The translations under genes were made by a program, and so were the position numbers. From the NCBI RefSeq assembly GCF_030687535.1, contig NZ_CP117437.1, positions 1,509,501 to 1,573,500 on the forward strand: a DNA stretch of 64,000 bases. Reading direction: 5' to 3'. Below, one piece after another: positions 42,535 through 50,911 of this stretch (the stretch's first letter is position 1; the number at the start of each line of letters is the position of its first letter). A model generated the notes under the pieces. The model made no database searches. It was given only the letters and a program-made list of their open reading frames with translations, and was not told the DNA's origin. The DNA comes from Pseudomonas sp. FP2335 (GTDB taxonomy: Bacteria > Pseudomonadota > Gammaproteobacteria > Pseudomonadales > Pseudomonadaceae).

Positions 42535-43401
42535 TCACGCGTCGCTGCAGGCTTCCTTCAACCACTGGCTGAAACACTCGGCCGCTGCGCTGAGGCGGCC
42601 TTGGGGGGCGATCAGCCAGTAGCCGATGTCACTGTGGTAGGGCGGCCAGTCGAAGGCTTGCACCAGGCTGCCGTCTTGGAGCCGACGCTCGATAAGGCGA
42701 TGACGGCCCATGGCGATGCCTTGGCCGGCCACGGCGGCTTCGACCACGATGTTGTAGTCGTGCAGCATCACGCGGGGGTGACGGCTGAGGTCGACCTGGT
42801 AATGCGCAGACCAATCCGTCCATTCGAAGGGTTTGTGCGATGTAGCCATCAGCAACGGGCCGTCATGACGGGCCTTGAATGCCGGGCTGCATACGGGGGA
42901 GATCACTTCCGCCATCAGTCGGGTGGCCTGCACGTCGGGCCAATCGCCCTTGCCGTAGCGGATCGCCAGGTCGACTTCGGCACCGGCGACGTCGGCCAGT
43001 TGGATGGCTGGCAGCAGCTCGACCTGGATATGCGGGTAACGGTTGAGAAACCCGGCCAGGCGCGGCGCCAGCCACAGGGTAGCGAAGGAGGCGAGCAGGC
43101 CGATGCGCAACACCGTGGCGCTGGGTGTTGCCCGCTGGGTGCGGGTGGCGGTGGCAATTGCATCGAGGGCAGGGCGGATTTCATCGTAGTAGCGTTGGCC
43201 GTCGGCAGTCAGATCGATCGCACGGGTGCGTCGGATGAACAGCGGTTTGCCCAGATGCTGTTCAAGTTTCTGTACTTGATGGCTCAACGCACTCTGGGTC
43301 ACCGACAGCTCTTGCGCCGCCTTGATAAAGCTCAAGTGCCGCGCCACGGCTTCGAAGGCGCGCAGGGCCAGCAACGGCGGAAGGTCCTTGTGCAGTGCCA
43401 C
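42535..43401 (-). CDS. GcvA-like LysR regulator
   Basis: A LysR regulator of about 288 residues. The GTG at 43401 (VALHKDLPPLLALRAFEA) has GGAG 9 bases upstream and starts at the family N-terminus; an ATG at 43497 would add 32 residues with no ribosome site. The HTH is FIKAAQELSVTQSALSHQVQ, and LFIRRTRAIDLTADGQRYYD follows. Ligand domain: LRIGLLASFATLWLAPRLAG. It likely controls the RidA-aminotransferase pair, which it precedes by 91 bases on the same strand. Confidence 0.88.
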   Translation of the reverse strand: MALHKDLPPLLALRAFEAVARHLSFIKAAQELSVTQSALSHQVQKLEQHLGKPLFIRRTRAIDLTADGQRYYDEIRPALDAIATATRTQRATPSATVLRIGLLASFATLWLAPRLAGFLNRYPHIQVELLPAIQLADVAGAEVDLAIRYGKGDWPDVQATRLMAEVISPVCSPAFKARHDGPLLMATSHKPFEWTDWSAHYQVDLSRHPRVMLHDYNIVVEAAVAGQGIAMGRHRLIERRLQDGSLVQAFDWPPYHSDIGYWLIAPQGRLSAAAECFSQWLKEACSDA

Positions 43402-43532
43402 TCGCGTGCGCTCCAGTACCAATGGGAAGTGCCGATTTTGGGCGATGACCTGCCTTTTGTCGCCCGCTGATTTGCCGTCGGGCGGGGCAGGCCGCATTAT
43501 TGAGGCATTTCCGCCACGACGTAAGCCAAGCC

Positions 43533-43694
43533 ATGAGTGATGACGACAAGCTGATTGACCTGAATGCCGAACGTGCCAAGCGTGTGCATGACCTCAATGA
43601 CAAACGCCTGAATGAAGTGCGCCAGGCATTCGAACAAGCGATGCCGTTGGGCAAAGTTAAGAAAAAATCAAAGAACAAACCGAAAAAGCGTTGA
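43533..43694 (+). CDS. Small highly charged protein, 53 residues
   Basis: Starts MSDDDKLIDLNAERAKRVHD at ATG 43533 and ends in a Lys-rich tail (KVKKKSKNKPKKR). The N-terminal half is acidic and helical, the C-terminal 13 residues are basic, as in nucleic-acid- or ribosome-associated mini-proteins. Codon use fits the genome. It begins divergently from the LysR gene with 131 bases between. Function unknown. Confidence 0.7.
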   Translation: MSDDDKLIDLNAERAKRVHDLNDKRLNEVRQAFEQAMPLGKVKKKSKNKPKKR

Positions 43695-43837
43695 AACAAC
43701 CTGCATCTGTTGATGCAGGTCAGTTATTGCCCTTCTTTACGCCCCGTCGTGGGCGACATTGATCCCCGTCAATTTTCCAATCCACCTTCTCGATTAACTT
43801 AGCCCTATCGCAACAGGGCAAGTGCAGGAGGCCGGTC

Positions 43838-43954
43838 ATGTTTATCGACAATGTGGTATTTGCCGGAGTGCTGACCGTCAGCCTCATGGTGTTGTTTTTT
43901 GTAGGGTTTGGAATTTTTATCTGGAAAGACGCGAACAAGCGTAAAAAACCATAG
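43838..43954 (+). CDS. Single-helix membrane mini-protein, possible CcoM-like oxidase subunit
   Basis: An unlisted 38-codon ORF: ATG 43838, TAG 43952-43954, with GCAGGAGG 5 bases before the start. The product starts MFIDNVVFAGVLTVSLMVLF, continues FVGFGIFIWKD and ends in the basic ANKRKKP: one transmembrane helix with a cytoplasmic tail. That plan, and the opening, recalls CcoM, the small subunit of cbb3 oxidase described in P. stutzeri; this match is from memory and not checked. A terminator with eight T follows at 43990. No ccoNOQP genes are nearby. Confidence 0.65.
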   Translation: MFIDNVVFAGVLTVSLMVLFFVGFGIFIWKDANKRKKP

Positions 43955-43989
43955 GGCTTTCCAGGTTACATGAGCACGCAAGGCATTTT

Positions 43990-44018
43990 GGGCGACTTCG
44001 GTCGCCCTTTTTTTTGCC
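43990..44018 (+). terminator. Terminator of the mini-membrane protein gene
   Basis: GGGCGACTTCGGTCGCCC: a 7-bp GC stem on a stable UUCG-like loop (CTTCGG), followed by eight T. Confidence 0.93.
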
Positions 44019-44065
44019 TGTAATTTAATCAACAAGACATTTTTATTGAGCTTGGCTACAGGCAT

Positions 44066-44102
44066 AAAAAAAGGTGCGACCCTCGCGGATCGCACCTTTT
44101 TT
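44066..44102. terminator. Terminator of pitA
   Basis: AAAAAAAGGTGCGA and TCGCACCTTTTTT enclose an 8-base loop. Ends in A or T tracts on both sides, so it works in either direction; pitA stops about 15 bases away. Confidence 0.93.
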
Positions 44103-44117
44103 ATTGCAAGCAGACTA

Positions 44118-45593
44118 TCAGTTGCCCAGCGCCTTGGACGCCAGCCAGAACAGCCCGGCCGACAGGCCCACGGTTGCCGGCAGGGTCAATACCCACGCCA
44201 TCAGGATGGTCTTGACCGTACCGCCTTGCAGGCCGCTCTTGTTGGCGACCATGGTGCCGGCGACGCCCGACGACAGCACGTGGGTGGTCGACACCGGCAG
44301 GCTGAAGATGTTGGCCAGGCCAATCATGCTCGCCGTGGTGATCTGTGCCGACATGCCCTGGGCATAGGTCATGCCCTGCTTGCCGATTTTCTCACCGATG
44401 GTCAGTACCACACGCTTCCAGCCCACCATGGTGCCCAGGCCCAGGGCCAGTGCAACCGCGAGGATCACCCAGAACGGTGCGTACTCGGTGGTGGCGGTCA
44501 GGTCTTTGCGCAGCTTGTCCAGGTCGGCCTTCTCACGGGCTTCCAGGCCCGGCAGCTTGCCGACTTTCTTGGCGGTATCGTCCAGGCAGAGCAGGTAGCG
44601 ACGTACTTCGATACGGTGATCGGCGGTCAACGAGTGGTAGTCGGACACACCTTTCAATGTCTCCATCAGCGCACTGATAGTGGGTTCGGTCTGCTGCGGG
44701 TTGCACTGGAACTTGCCCGGCAGGTCATCCTTCACGCTTTTGCCCAGGGCCAGGAACTCGCCAAGGGTGGCACTGTTGCGCTGGTAGAACTGGCTCAAAT
44801 GCACCGTGGCGTCGCGGGTGCGTTCGATCTGGTAGGTGGTGCTGCCCAGGTCGAGTACGAACTGCGCCGGCACGATACCGATGAGTACCAGCATGATCAG
44901 GCCGATACCTTTCTGGCCATCGTTGGAACCGTGCACGAAGCTCACGGCCATGGCGGAGATCACCAGGACCAGGCGGTTCCAGAAGGGCGGGTGCTTTTTG
45001 TCGTCGAGCTTGCGGCGCTGGTCCGGCGTCTTGTGCATCTTCGACAGCGGGCGCCACCACTTCAGGCCGATCAGCACCAGGGCTGCGACCAGGAAGCCGG
45101 CCATCGGCGAGAACACCAGGGAGGCGCCGATATCGATCGCTTTCTGCCAGTTCACGCCATCGGCCAACGGGATGTCGTTGATCAGGGCGTTGGCCAGGCC
45201 GACACCGAGGATCGAGCCGATCAGGGTGTGGGAGCTGGACGCCGGGATACCGAAGTACCAAGTGCCCAGGTTCCAGGTGATCGCCGCCGCCAACAAGGAG
45301 AAGACCATGGCCAAGCCGTGGCCGGTGTTCACATTGATCAGCAACTCCACCGGCAGCAAGTGCACGATGGCGTAGGCGACACCGACACCACCGAGCAAAA
45401 CGCCGAGGAAGTTGAACACCCCGGAGAAGAACACGGCCAGGTGTGGCGGCATGGCTTTGGTATAGATGACTGTGGCCACCGCGTTTGCGGTGTCATGAAA
45501 GCCATTGATGAACTCGAAGGCGAGGACAAAGGCCAGGGCGAGCAACAGGCTCACTAGAACCCAAGCATCCAGTCCGCTGAATAAATCGATCAT
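44118..45593 (-). CDS. pitA: Low-affinity inorganic phosphate transporter PitA
   Basis: A 491-residue membrane protein with about ten helices. It has the duplicated Pit signature: EFINGFHDTANAVATVIYTK near the N-terminus and AVSFVHGSNDGQKGIGLIML in the middle, with LGTWYFGIPASSSHTLIGSI and SLPVSTTHVLSSGVAGTMVA as second-half elements. Length suits E. coli PitA (499). It takes up phosphate with protons, usually as metal phosphate. It is a single gene with its own terminator; I saw no convincing Pho box. Confidence 0.96.
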   Translation of the reverse strand: MIDLFSGLDAWVLVSLLLALAFVLAFEFINGFHDTANAVATVIYTKAMPPHLAVFFSGVFNFLGVLLGGVGVAYAIVHLLPVELLINVNTGHGLAMVFSLLAAAITWNLGTWYFGIPASSSHTLIGSILGVGLANALINDIPLADGVNWQKAIDIGASLVFSPMAGFLVAALVLIGLKWWRPLSKMHKTPDQRRKLDDKKHPPFWNRLVLVISAMAVSFVHGSNDGQKGIGLIMLVLIGIVPAQFVLDLGSTTYQIERTRDATVHLSQFYQRNSATLGEFLALGKSVKDDLPGKFQCNPQQTEPTISALMETLKGVSDYHSLTADHRIEVRRYLLCLDDTAKKVGKLPGLEAREKADLDKLRKDLTATTEYAPFWVILAVALALGLGTMVGWKRVVLTIGEKIGKQGMTYAQGMSAQITTASMIGLANIFSLPVSTTHVLSSGVAGTMVANKSGLQGGTVKTILMAWVLTLPATVGLSAGLFWLASKALGN

Positions 45594-45916
45594 GAAGGTT
45601 TTCTGACCCGGTCGTAAGGGGGCGCGATTATGCCAGAAAACCTCAGTAATCGATGCATTAGCTGCTCATCGGTAACAATCTTCATTGAAAAAGCCTGGGG
45701 GAAAGGCGCCTATCCCAGGGTTTTCGGGGCTTTGACAAGTCTTTGATTTATAAAGCACAAGGCTTGCAGGGCAGGGAATTGCCATGAAAATGGCATGCCT
45801 GAAACATTTGTATGAAATTTCGTCTGCGACTGTAGGTCGCTTGTTAGAGGAGTGGCTGCCCTCAGCTGGCAATACGCCAGCCAAGGTGGCAAATCCTGGC
45901 GCTCGGGCCGAAGTGC
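45594..45916. other. Intergenic 323 bases upstream of pitA
   Basis: No established gene. A 50-codon plus-strand frame runs from 45784 to 45936 with AGGGA 6 bases upstream, but it is not like any family I know and its last 20 bases lie antisense to the 65-residue ORF; it is treated as unproven. The remainder holds the pitA promoter region. Confidence 0.5.
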
Positions 45917-46117
45917 TTATGGCTCTTCGGCTTTGAGTTCCTGTTCAATCTTTTGGATTTCCTGGGCAAAGGCCTGGTCAAGCAGGCTGGCGCGTTTACG
46001 CCAAGGTTTGCGTTCAGGTTCTGGCTGGGCGGCGTAGGTGGTGACTTCCCCGCCGTAAACGTCCTTGTAACGTTGTTCCTGGCGCTCAAGTTCCGCGCGC
46101 AGTTCATCTTTTGTCAC
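45917..46117 (-). CDS. Small charged hypothetical protein, 66 residues
   Basis: The frame is open to 46270, but the stretch before 46117 has poor coding character, so GTG at 46117 is preferred: [20 protein letters not shown], then [20 protein letters not shown]. It is mainly helical and highly charged, without signal or membrane segment. Only a weak AGGT lies upstream. It stands alone, in the gap before pcaR, and could be spurious. Confidence 0.45.
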   Translation of the reverse strand: MTKDELRAELERQEQRYKDVYGGEVTTYAAQPEPERKPWRKRASLLDQAFAQEIQKIEQELKAEEP

Positions 46118-46643
46118 TTTATTGAATACCTGATTGAAGTGAGTTGAGTTTAATTGCCGTACAGGGGTGTATTGGACAGTCGTGCTCAGGCAATTCCAAG
46201 TTGAACCCTTCAAGTTTGAAAGTCGTGCCTGGAGTCCATTCAATAAACCGGTACTTGTGACCGACGTCACACACTGAGTGTGCCGCCTGGCGAGCTCTGG
46301 TCCCGATTATCAAACCGGGCTGACCTCTGCACAGCTTGCAGTATAGCGGCGCATTTGAATAACACTATCACCATAAAGTTAAAAATCGACAACTTTGTGT
46401 GAGCGTTCTGTTACTTGAGCGCGTGCGTAATTGCTGAAAATCTGGCGTCAAGAAATATCTCCTCTTCATGCTGTTGCGAGGCGCCACCCAGCTTTATGAT
46501 CCGGGCGGGGTGAATTGCGATAATCGGATATGTGTTCGATAATCGCCCAGCGTTGCGGGGCGGACATTGTGTCTGGCGACCCGCGGGGCTTGTAATAGAG
46601 GCCAAACCTTTTGTGGTTGAAAACAAGAAAAAGGATCCCTGAG
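46118..46643. other. Intergenic region with the pcaR promoter
   Basis: Without a supported gene. The portion 46370-46400 is AT-rich, and 46517-46548 carries the two PcaR-like boxes listed separately. The rest shows no repeat or RNA feature that I can identify. Confidence 0.65.
46517..46548. promoter_or_regulatory. PcaR boxes upstream of pcaR
   Basis: GTTCGATAATCGCCC (46534-46548) differs by one base from the PcaR site GTTCGATAATCGCAC known from P. putida. A second, partial copy, GCGATAATCGGAT, lies at 46517-46529. They sit about 95 bases before pcaR and point to autoregulation. Confidence 0.8.
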
Positions 46644-47486
46644 ATGAACGATCAACTGCGCAACTCTTTCGCATCAGTGGCGCCACCGATCGTGGCTTCA
46701 CCGGCCAAGCGGATTCAGGCGTTTACCGGCGATCCGGATTTCATGACCTCCCTGGCCCGTGGCCTGGCCGTGGTGCAGGCGTTCCAGGAGCGCAAGCGGC
46801 ACCTGACCATTGCGCAAATCAGCCATCGCACCGAAATCCCCCGCGCCGCCGTGCGCCGTTGCCTCTACACGCTGATCAAGCTCGGCTACGCCACCACCGA
46901 TGGGCGCACCTATTCGCTGCTGCCCAAAGTGCTGACCCTCGGCCATGCGTACTTATCGTCCACGCCGCTGGCAGTGTCGGCGCAGCCTTATCTGGACCGC
47001 ATGAGCGAGCAACTCCACGAAGCCTGCAACATGGCCACCCTCGAGGGTGATGACATCCTCTACATCGCCCGCTCCGCCACGACCCAGCGCCTGATCTCGG
47101 TCGACCTGTCGGTAGGCGGGCGCCTGCCGGCGTATTGCACCTCGATGGGCCGCATCCTCCTTGCCGCACTGGACGACGCCTCTTTACAGGACTACCTCGA
47201 CCACGCCGACCTGCAAACCAAGACCAGCCGCACCCTGACCACGCCGACGGCCTTGCTCGACTGCCTGCAAAAAGTACGTCAGCAAGGCTGGTGCATCGTC
47301 GATCAGGAACTGGAGCAGGGCCTGCGTTCCATCGCCGTGCCGGTGTATGACGCGTCTGGCCAGGTGTTGGCCGCGCTCAACGTCAGCACCCACGCCGGAC
47401 GCGTCAGCCGCAACGAGCTGGAGCAGCGTTTCCTGCCGAGTATGCTCAGCGCCAGTCGCGAACTGAGCGCGCAGCTGTTTACCTAA
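46644..47486 (+). CDS. pcaR: IclR-family activator PcaR
   Basis: A 280-residue regulator. ATG 46644 follows AAGGA by 9 bases. The N-terminal winged helix (SLARGLAVVQAFQERKRHLT, IAQISHRTEIPRAAVRRCLY) and the IclR effector domain (CNMATLEGDDILYIARSATT, PAYCTSMGRILLAALDD, GLRSIAVPVYDASGQVLAAL) identify the PcaR/PcaU group. With beta-ketoadipate bound it activates the pca genes. It heads the cluster and has its own boxes upstream and at pcaI. Confidence 0.95.
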   Translation: MNDQLRNSFASVAPPIVASPAKRIQAFTGDPDFMTSLARGLAVVQAFQERKRHLTIAQISHRTEIPRAAVRRCLYTLIKLGYATTDGRTYSLLPKVLTLGHAYLSSTPLAVSAQPYLDRMSEQLHEACNMATLEGDDILYIARSATTQRLISVDLSVGGRLPAYCTSMGRILLAALDDASLQDYLDHADLQTKTSRTLTTPTALLDCLQKVRQQGWCIVDQELEQGLRSIAVPVYDASGQVLAALNVSTHAGRVSRNELEQRFLPSMLSASRELSAQLFT

Positions 47487-47633
47487 GGTGTTCGGTGACC
47501 GCACAGATCCCGGCTCGGTCAATTGACGATGTTTCCCCTGGCTTATTAATGTGCGGCAGCGCTCTAGGGCGCGCCCCAATAATAATGATGACCAAAGGTT
47601 GTCAGCCCGCCCATCGGTGTGGAAATAACAATA

Positions 47634-48974
47634 ATGAATCAGCCTTCTGTCGGTACTACCCTGGACGTCCAGTCCTTCATCAACGCCCAGCCGTTGTCAC
47701 GCTACCAGTGGCGTGTGGTGATCCTGTGTTTCCTGATTGTCTTCCTCGATGGCCTCGACACGGCGGCCATGGGCTTTATCGCGCCGGCCTTGTCCCAGGA
47801 CTGGGGCATCGACCGCGCCAGCCTCGGCCCGGTGATGAGCGCCGCGTTGATCGGCATGGTCTTCGGCGCCCTCGGCTCGGGCCCGCTGGCCGACCGCTTC
47901 GGGCGCAAAGTGGTGTTGGTCGGCGCGGTGCTGGTGTTTGGTGCGTTCAGCCTGGCGTCGGCCTACAGCAGTAACGTCGACCAGTTGCTGGTGCTGCGCT
48001 TTCTCACCGGGCTCGGCCTGGGGGCGGGCATGCCGAATGCCACCACGCTGCTCTCCGAATACACCCCCGAGCGCCACAAGTCGCTGCTGGTGACCAGCAT
48101 GTTCTGCGGTTTCAACCTGGGCATGGCCGGTGGCGGGTTTATCTCGGCCAAGCTGATCCCGGCGTTCGGCTGGCATGCCCTGTTGATGATCGGCGGCATT
48201 CTGCCCTTGATCCTGGTGGTGGTGCTGATGCTCTGGCTGCCGGAGTCGGCGCGTTACCTGGTGGTGCGCAATCGTGGCACCGACAAGGTGCGCAAGACCC
48301 TGGCGCCCATCGAACCGAATATCGTCGCCCAAGCCACTGCGTTCAGCGTGCCCGAGCAAAAAACCGTCAAGGCGCGCAACGTCTTCGCGGTGATCTTCTC
48401 CGGCACCTACAGCGCCGGCACCTTGCTGTTGTGGCTGACCTACTTCATGGGCCTGGTGATCGTGTACCTGCTGACCAGTTGGTTGCCGACCCTGATGCGC
48501 GACAGCGGCGCCAGCATGGAACAGGCCGCGTTTATCGGTGCACTGTTCCAGTTTGGTGGCGTGCTCAGTGCGGTCGGTGTGGGGTGGGCGATGGACCGGT
48601 TCAATCCGCACAAGGTCATCGGCACTTTCTACCTGTTGGCCGGGGTGTTTGCCTACGCGGTCGGCCAGAGCCTGGGCAACATCACGCTGCTGGCAACCTT
48701 GGTGTTGATCGCCGGGATGTGCGTCAACGGTGCGCAATCGGCGATGCCATCGCTGGCCGCACGTTTCTACCCAACCCAGGGCCGTGCCACGGGCGTGTCG
48801 TGGATGCTCGGCATCGGTCGCTTCGGCGCGATCCTCGGCGCGTGGATGGGCGCGACGTTGCTGGGGCTGGGCTGGAATTTCGAGCAAGTGCTGACGGCAC
48901 TGGTGATTCCGGCTGCGCTGGCCACGGCTGCGGTGGTGATCAAAGGCATGGTCAGTCATGCGGATGCGACCTAG
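47634..48974 (+). CDS. pcaK: 4-Hydroxybenzoate transporter PcaK (AAHS family MFS)
   Basis: A 446-residue transporter starting MNQPSVGTTLDVQSFINAQP at ATG 47634. It has 12 predicted helices and DGLDTAAMGFIAPALSQDWG, the aromatic acid:H+ symporter motif, and GSGPLADRFGRKVVLVGAVL, the cytoplasmic loop between helices 2 and 3. LGAGMPNATTLLSEYTPERH lies in the fourth helix. PcaK imports 4-hydroxybenzoate and protocatechuate and supports chemotaxis to them. It is 148 bases after pcaR and before the REP/PcaR-box region of pcaI. Confidence 0.93.
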   Translation: MNQPSVGTTLDVQSFINAQPLSRYQWRVVILCFLIVFLDGLDTAAMGFIAPALSQDWGIDRASLGPVMSAALIGMVFGALGSGPLADRFGRKVVLVGAVLVFGAFSLASAYSSNVDQLLVLRFLTGLGLGAGMPNATTLLSEYTPERHKSLLVTSMFCGFNLGMAGGGFISAKLIPAFGWHALLMIGGILPLILVVVLMLWLPESARYLVVRNRGTDKVRKTLAPIEPNIVAQATAFSVPEQKTVKARNVFAVIFSGTYSAGTLLLWLTYFMGLVIVYLLTSWLPTLMRDSGASMEQAAFIGALFQFGGVLSAVGVGWAMDRFNPHKVIGTFYLLAGVFAYAVGQSLGNITLLATLVLIAGMCVNGAQSAMPSLAARFYPTQGRATGVSWMLGIGRFGAILGAWMGATLLGLGWNFEQVLTALVIPAALATAAVVIKGMVSHADAT

Positions 48975-49007
48975 CGCTTGGCGCTGATGCTATGCCGACC
49001 GGGTTTA

Positions 49008-49097
49008 TGTGGGAGCGGGCTCGCTCGCGAATGCGGTGGGTCAGTGAATACATGAGTTGACTGATACACCGCATTCGCGAGCAAGCCCGCTCCCACA
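49008..49097. repeat. REP doublet (inverted pair)
   Basis: GGGAGCGGGCTCGCTCGCGA and its partner, a one-base variant of the main core, between pcaK and the pcaI promoter. Confidence 0.9.
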
Positions 49098-49153
49098 GGG
49101 GGCCGTGCCCACTTTAGGCCTGCATGGAGAAAAGATTAGCTAGACAACAATCG

Positions 49154-49187
49154 GTTCGATAATCGAACACTGAGTCGATTATCGGAT
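49154..49187. promoter_or_regulatory. PcaR boxes at the pcaI promoter
   Basis: GTTCGATAATCGAAC (49154-49168) is a perfect palindromic PcaR-type site, and GTCGATTATCGGA (49174-49187) is a second, inverted imperfect copy. They are about 90-120 bases before pcaI, consistent with activation of the whole pcaIJFHGTBDC run. Confidence 0.82.
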
Positions 49188-49274
49188 TGTTTGGCGCATT
49201 CCCCCGACTTAACCTTCAAAGCACTTCGGCGCCACCTCCGCGCCTTTTTTGATCCACACCGGGAGCCCAACCCC

Positions 49275-50132
49275 ATGGCTGAAATGCTCACCCTGACCGA
49301 CGCGGTAAAGCGCTTCGTGAACGACGGCGATACCGTTGCACTCGAAGGTTTTACCCACCTGATCCCTACGGCAGCGGGTCATGAAATCATTCGTCAGGGC
49401 AAGAAAGACCTGACGCTGGTGCGTATGACCCCTGACTTGGTCTACGACCAATTGATCGGTGCCGGTTGCGCCCGCAAGCTGATTTTCTCCTGGGGCGGCA
49501 ACCCGGGCGTGGGTTCCCTGCACCGCCTGCGCGACGCGGTCGAGAAGCAATGGCCGCAACCGCTGGAGATCGAAGAACACAGCCACGCCGACCTGGCCAA
49601 TGCCTACGTCGCCGGTGCTTCCGGCCTGCCGTTCGCGGTGCTGCGTGCCTACGCCGGTTCCGACCTGCCCAAGGTCAACCCGCTGATCAAGAGCGTGACG
49701 TGCCCGTTCACCGGCGAAGTGCTGGCGGCGGTGCCGTCGGTGCGCCCGGACGTGACCGTGATCCACGCGCAAAAGGCCGACCGCAAGGGCAACGTGCTGC
49801 TCTGGGGCATTCTCGGTGTGCAGAAGGAGGCGGCCCTGGCGGCCCAGCGCTGCATCGTCACCGTGGAAGAAATCGTCGATGACCTGAATGCACCGATGAA
49901 CAGCTGCGTATTGCCGACCTGGGCCCTGACGGCCGTGTGCCATGTACCCGGTGGCGCGCATCCGTCCTACGCCCACGGCTACAACGAGCGCGACAACCGT
50001 TTCTACCAGGCGTGGGACCCCATCGCCCGTGACCGCGAGACCTTTACCGCCTGGATCGATGAATACATCCACGGCACTGCCGACTTCAGTGAATTCCAGG
50101 CCAAGCTGACCACACAGCAGGAGGCCCAGTAA
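49275..50132 (+). CDS. pcaI: 3-Oxoadipate CoA-transferase subunit A
   Basis: A 285-residue CoA-transferase alpha subunit. It begins MAEMLTLTDAVKRFVNDGDT at ATG 49275, where the GGAG at 49261 lies upstream. GFTHLIPTAAGHEIIRQGKK and LIFSWGGNPGVGSLHRLRDA are the alpha-subunit nucleotide-binding motifs. With PcaJ it moves CoA from succinyl-CoA to beta-ketoadipate. It overlaps pcaJ by one base (TAATG), giving a 1:1 complex. Confidence 0.94.
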   Translation: MAEMLTLTDAVKRFVNDGDTVALEGFTHLIPTAAGHEIIRQGKKDLTLVRMTPDLVYDQLIGAGCARKLIFSWGGNPGVGSLHRLRDAVEKQWPQPLEIEEHSHADLANAYVAGASGLPFAVLRAYAGSDLPKVNPLIKSVTCPFTGEVLAAVPSVRPDVTVIHAQKADRKGNVLLWGILGVQKEAALAAQRCIVTVEEIVDDLNAPMNSCVLPTWALTAVCHVPGGAHPSYAHGYNERDNRFYQAWDPIARDRETFTAWIDEYIHGTADFSEFQAKLTTQQEAQ

Positions 50133-50911
50133 TGGCTTACTCGACCAATGAAATGATGACCGTCGCTGCCGCGCGCCGTCTCCAGAATGGCTCCGTGTGT
50201 TTCGTCGGCATCGGCTTGCCGTCCAAGGCTGCCAACCTGGCGCGCCTGACCTCCTCGCCGGACGTGGTGCTGATCTACGAGTCCGGCCCGATTGGCGCCA
50301 AGCCGAGCGTGTTGCCGCTGTCCATCGGTGATGGCGAGCTGGCGGAAACCGCCGACACCGTCGTGCCCACGGGTGAGATCTTTCGCTACTGGCTGCAAGG
50401 CGGGCGCATCGACGTCGGCTTTCTCGGCGCAGCGCAGGTTGACCGCTTCGGCAACATCAACACCACCGTGGTCGGTGACTACCACCAGCCCAAAGTGCGC
50501 CTGCCGGGTGCCGGTGGCGCACCGGAAATTGCCGGCTCGGCCAAGAGCGTGCTGATCATCCTCAAACAATCGGCGCGTTCGTTTGTCGACAAGCTGGACT
50601 TCATCACCTCGGTCGGCCACGGCGAGGGCGGCGATTCGCGCAAGCGTCTGGGCCTGCCGGGCGCCGGTCCTGTCGGGATTATTACCGACCTGTGCATCAT
50701 GGAACCGGAAGCGGGCACCCATGAGTTTGTGGTCACCGCGCTGCACCCCGGCGTGACCCGCGAGCAAGTAGTGGCTGCCACTGGTTGGGCAATTCGGTTT
50801 GCCGACCAGGTCAGCACCACCGCCGCACCGACCGACCTGGAACTGAGCGCCCTGCGTGACCTCGAAGCGCGCACGGCGGCCGCCCACGGCCAAGCGCCTG
50901 GAGAAGCCTGA
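50132..50911 (+). CDS. pcaJ: 3-Oxoadipate CoA-transferase subunit B
   Basis: A 259-residue beta subunit. [20 protein letters not shown] and [20 protein letters not shown] surround the probable catalytic Glu (E50), which forms the glutamyl-CoA thioester. [20 protein letters not shown] and [20 protein letters not shown] continue the family pattern. It overlaps pcaI and pcaF by TAATG and TGATG junctions. Confidence 0.95.
   Translation: MAYSTNEMMTVAAARRLQNGSVCFVGIGLPSKAANLARLTSSPDVVLIYESGPIGAKPSVLPLSIGDGELAETADTVVPTGEIFRYWLQGGRIDVGFLGAAQVDRFGNINTTVVGDYHQPKVRLPGAGGAPEIAGSAKSVLIILKQSARSFVDKLDFITSVGHGEGGDSRKRLGLPGAGPVGIITDLCIMEPEAGTHEFVVTALHPGVTREQVVAATGWAIRFADQVSTTAAPTDLELSALRDLEARTAAAHGQAPGEA

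Noticed and set aside
45784..45936. A 50-residue plus-strand ORF with AGGGA before its ATG.
   Set aside because: No recognised family, weak coding pattern, and its end is antisense to another small ORF; kept as unproven.
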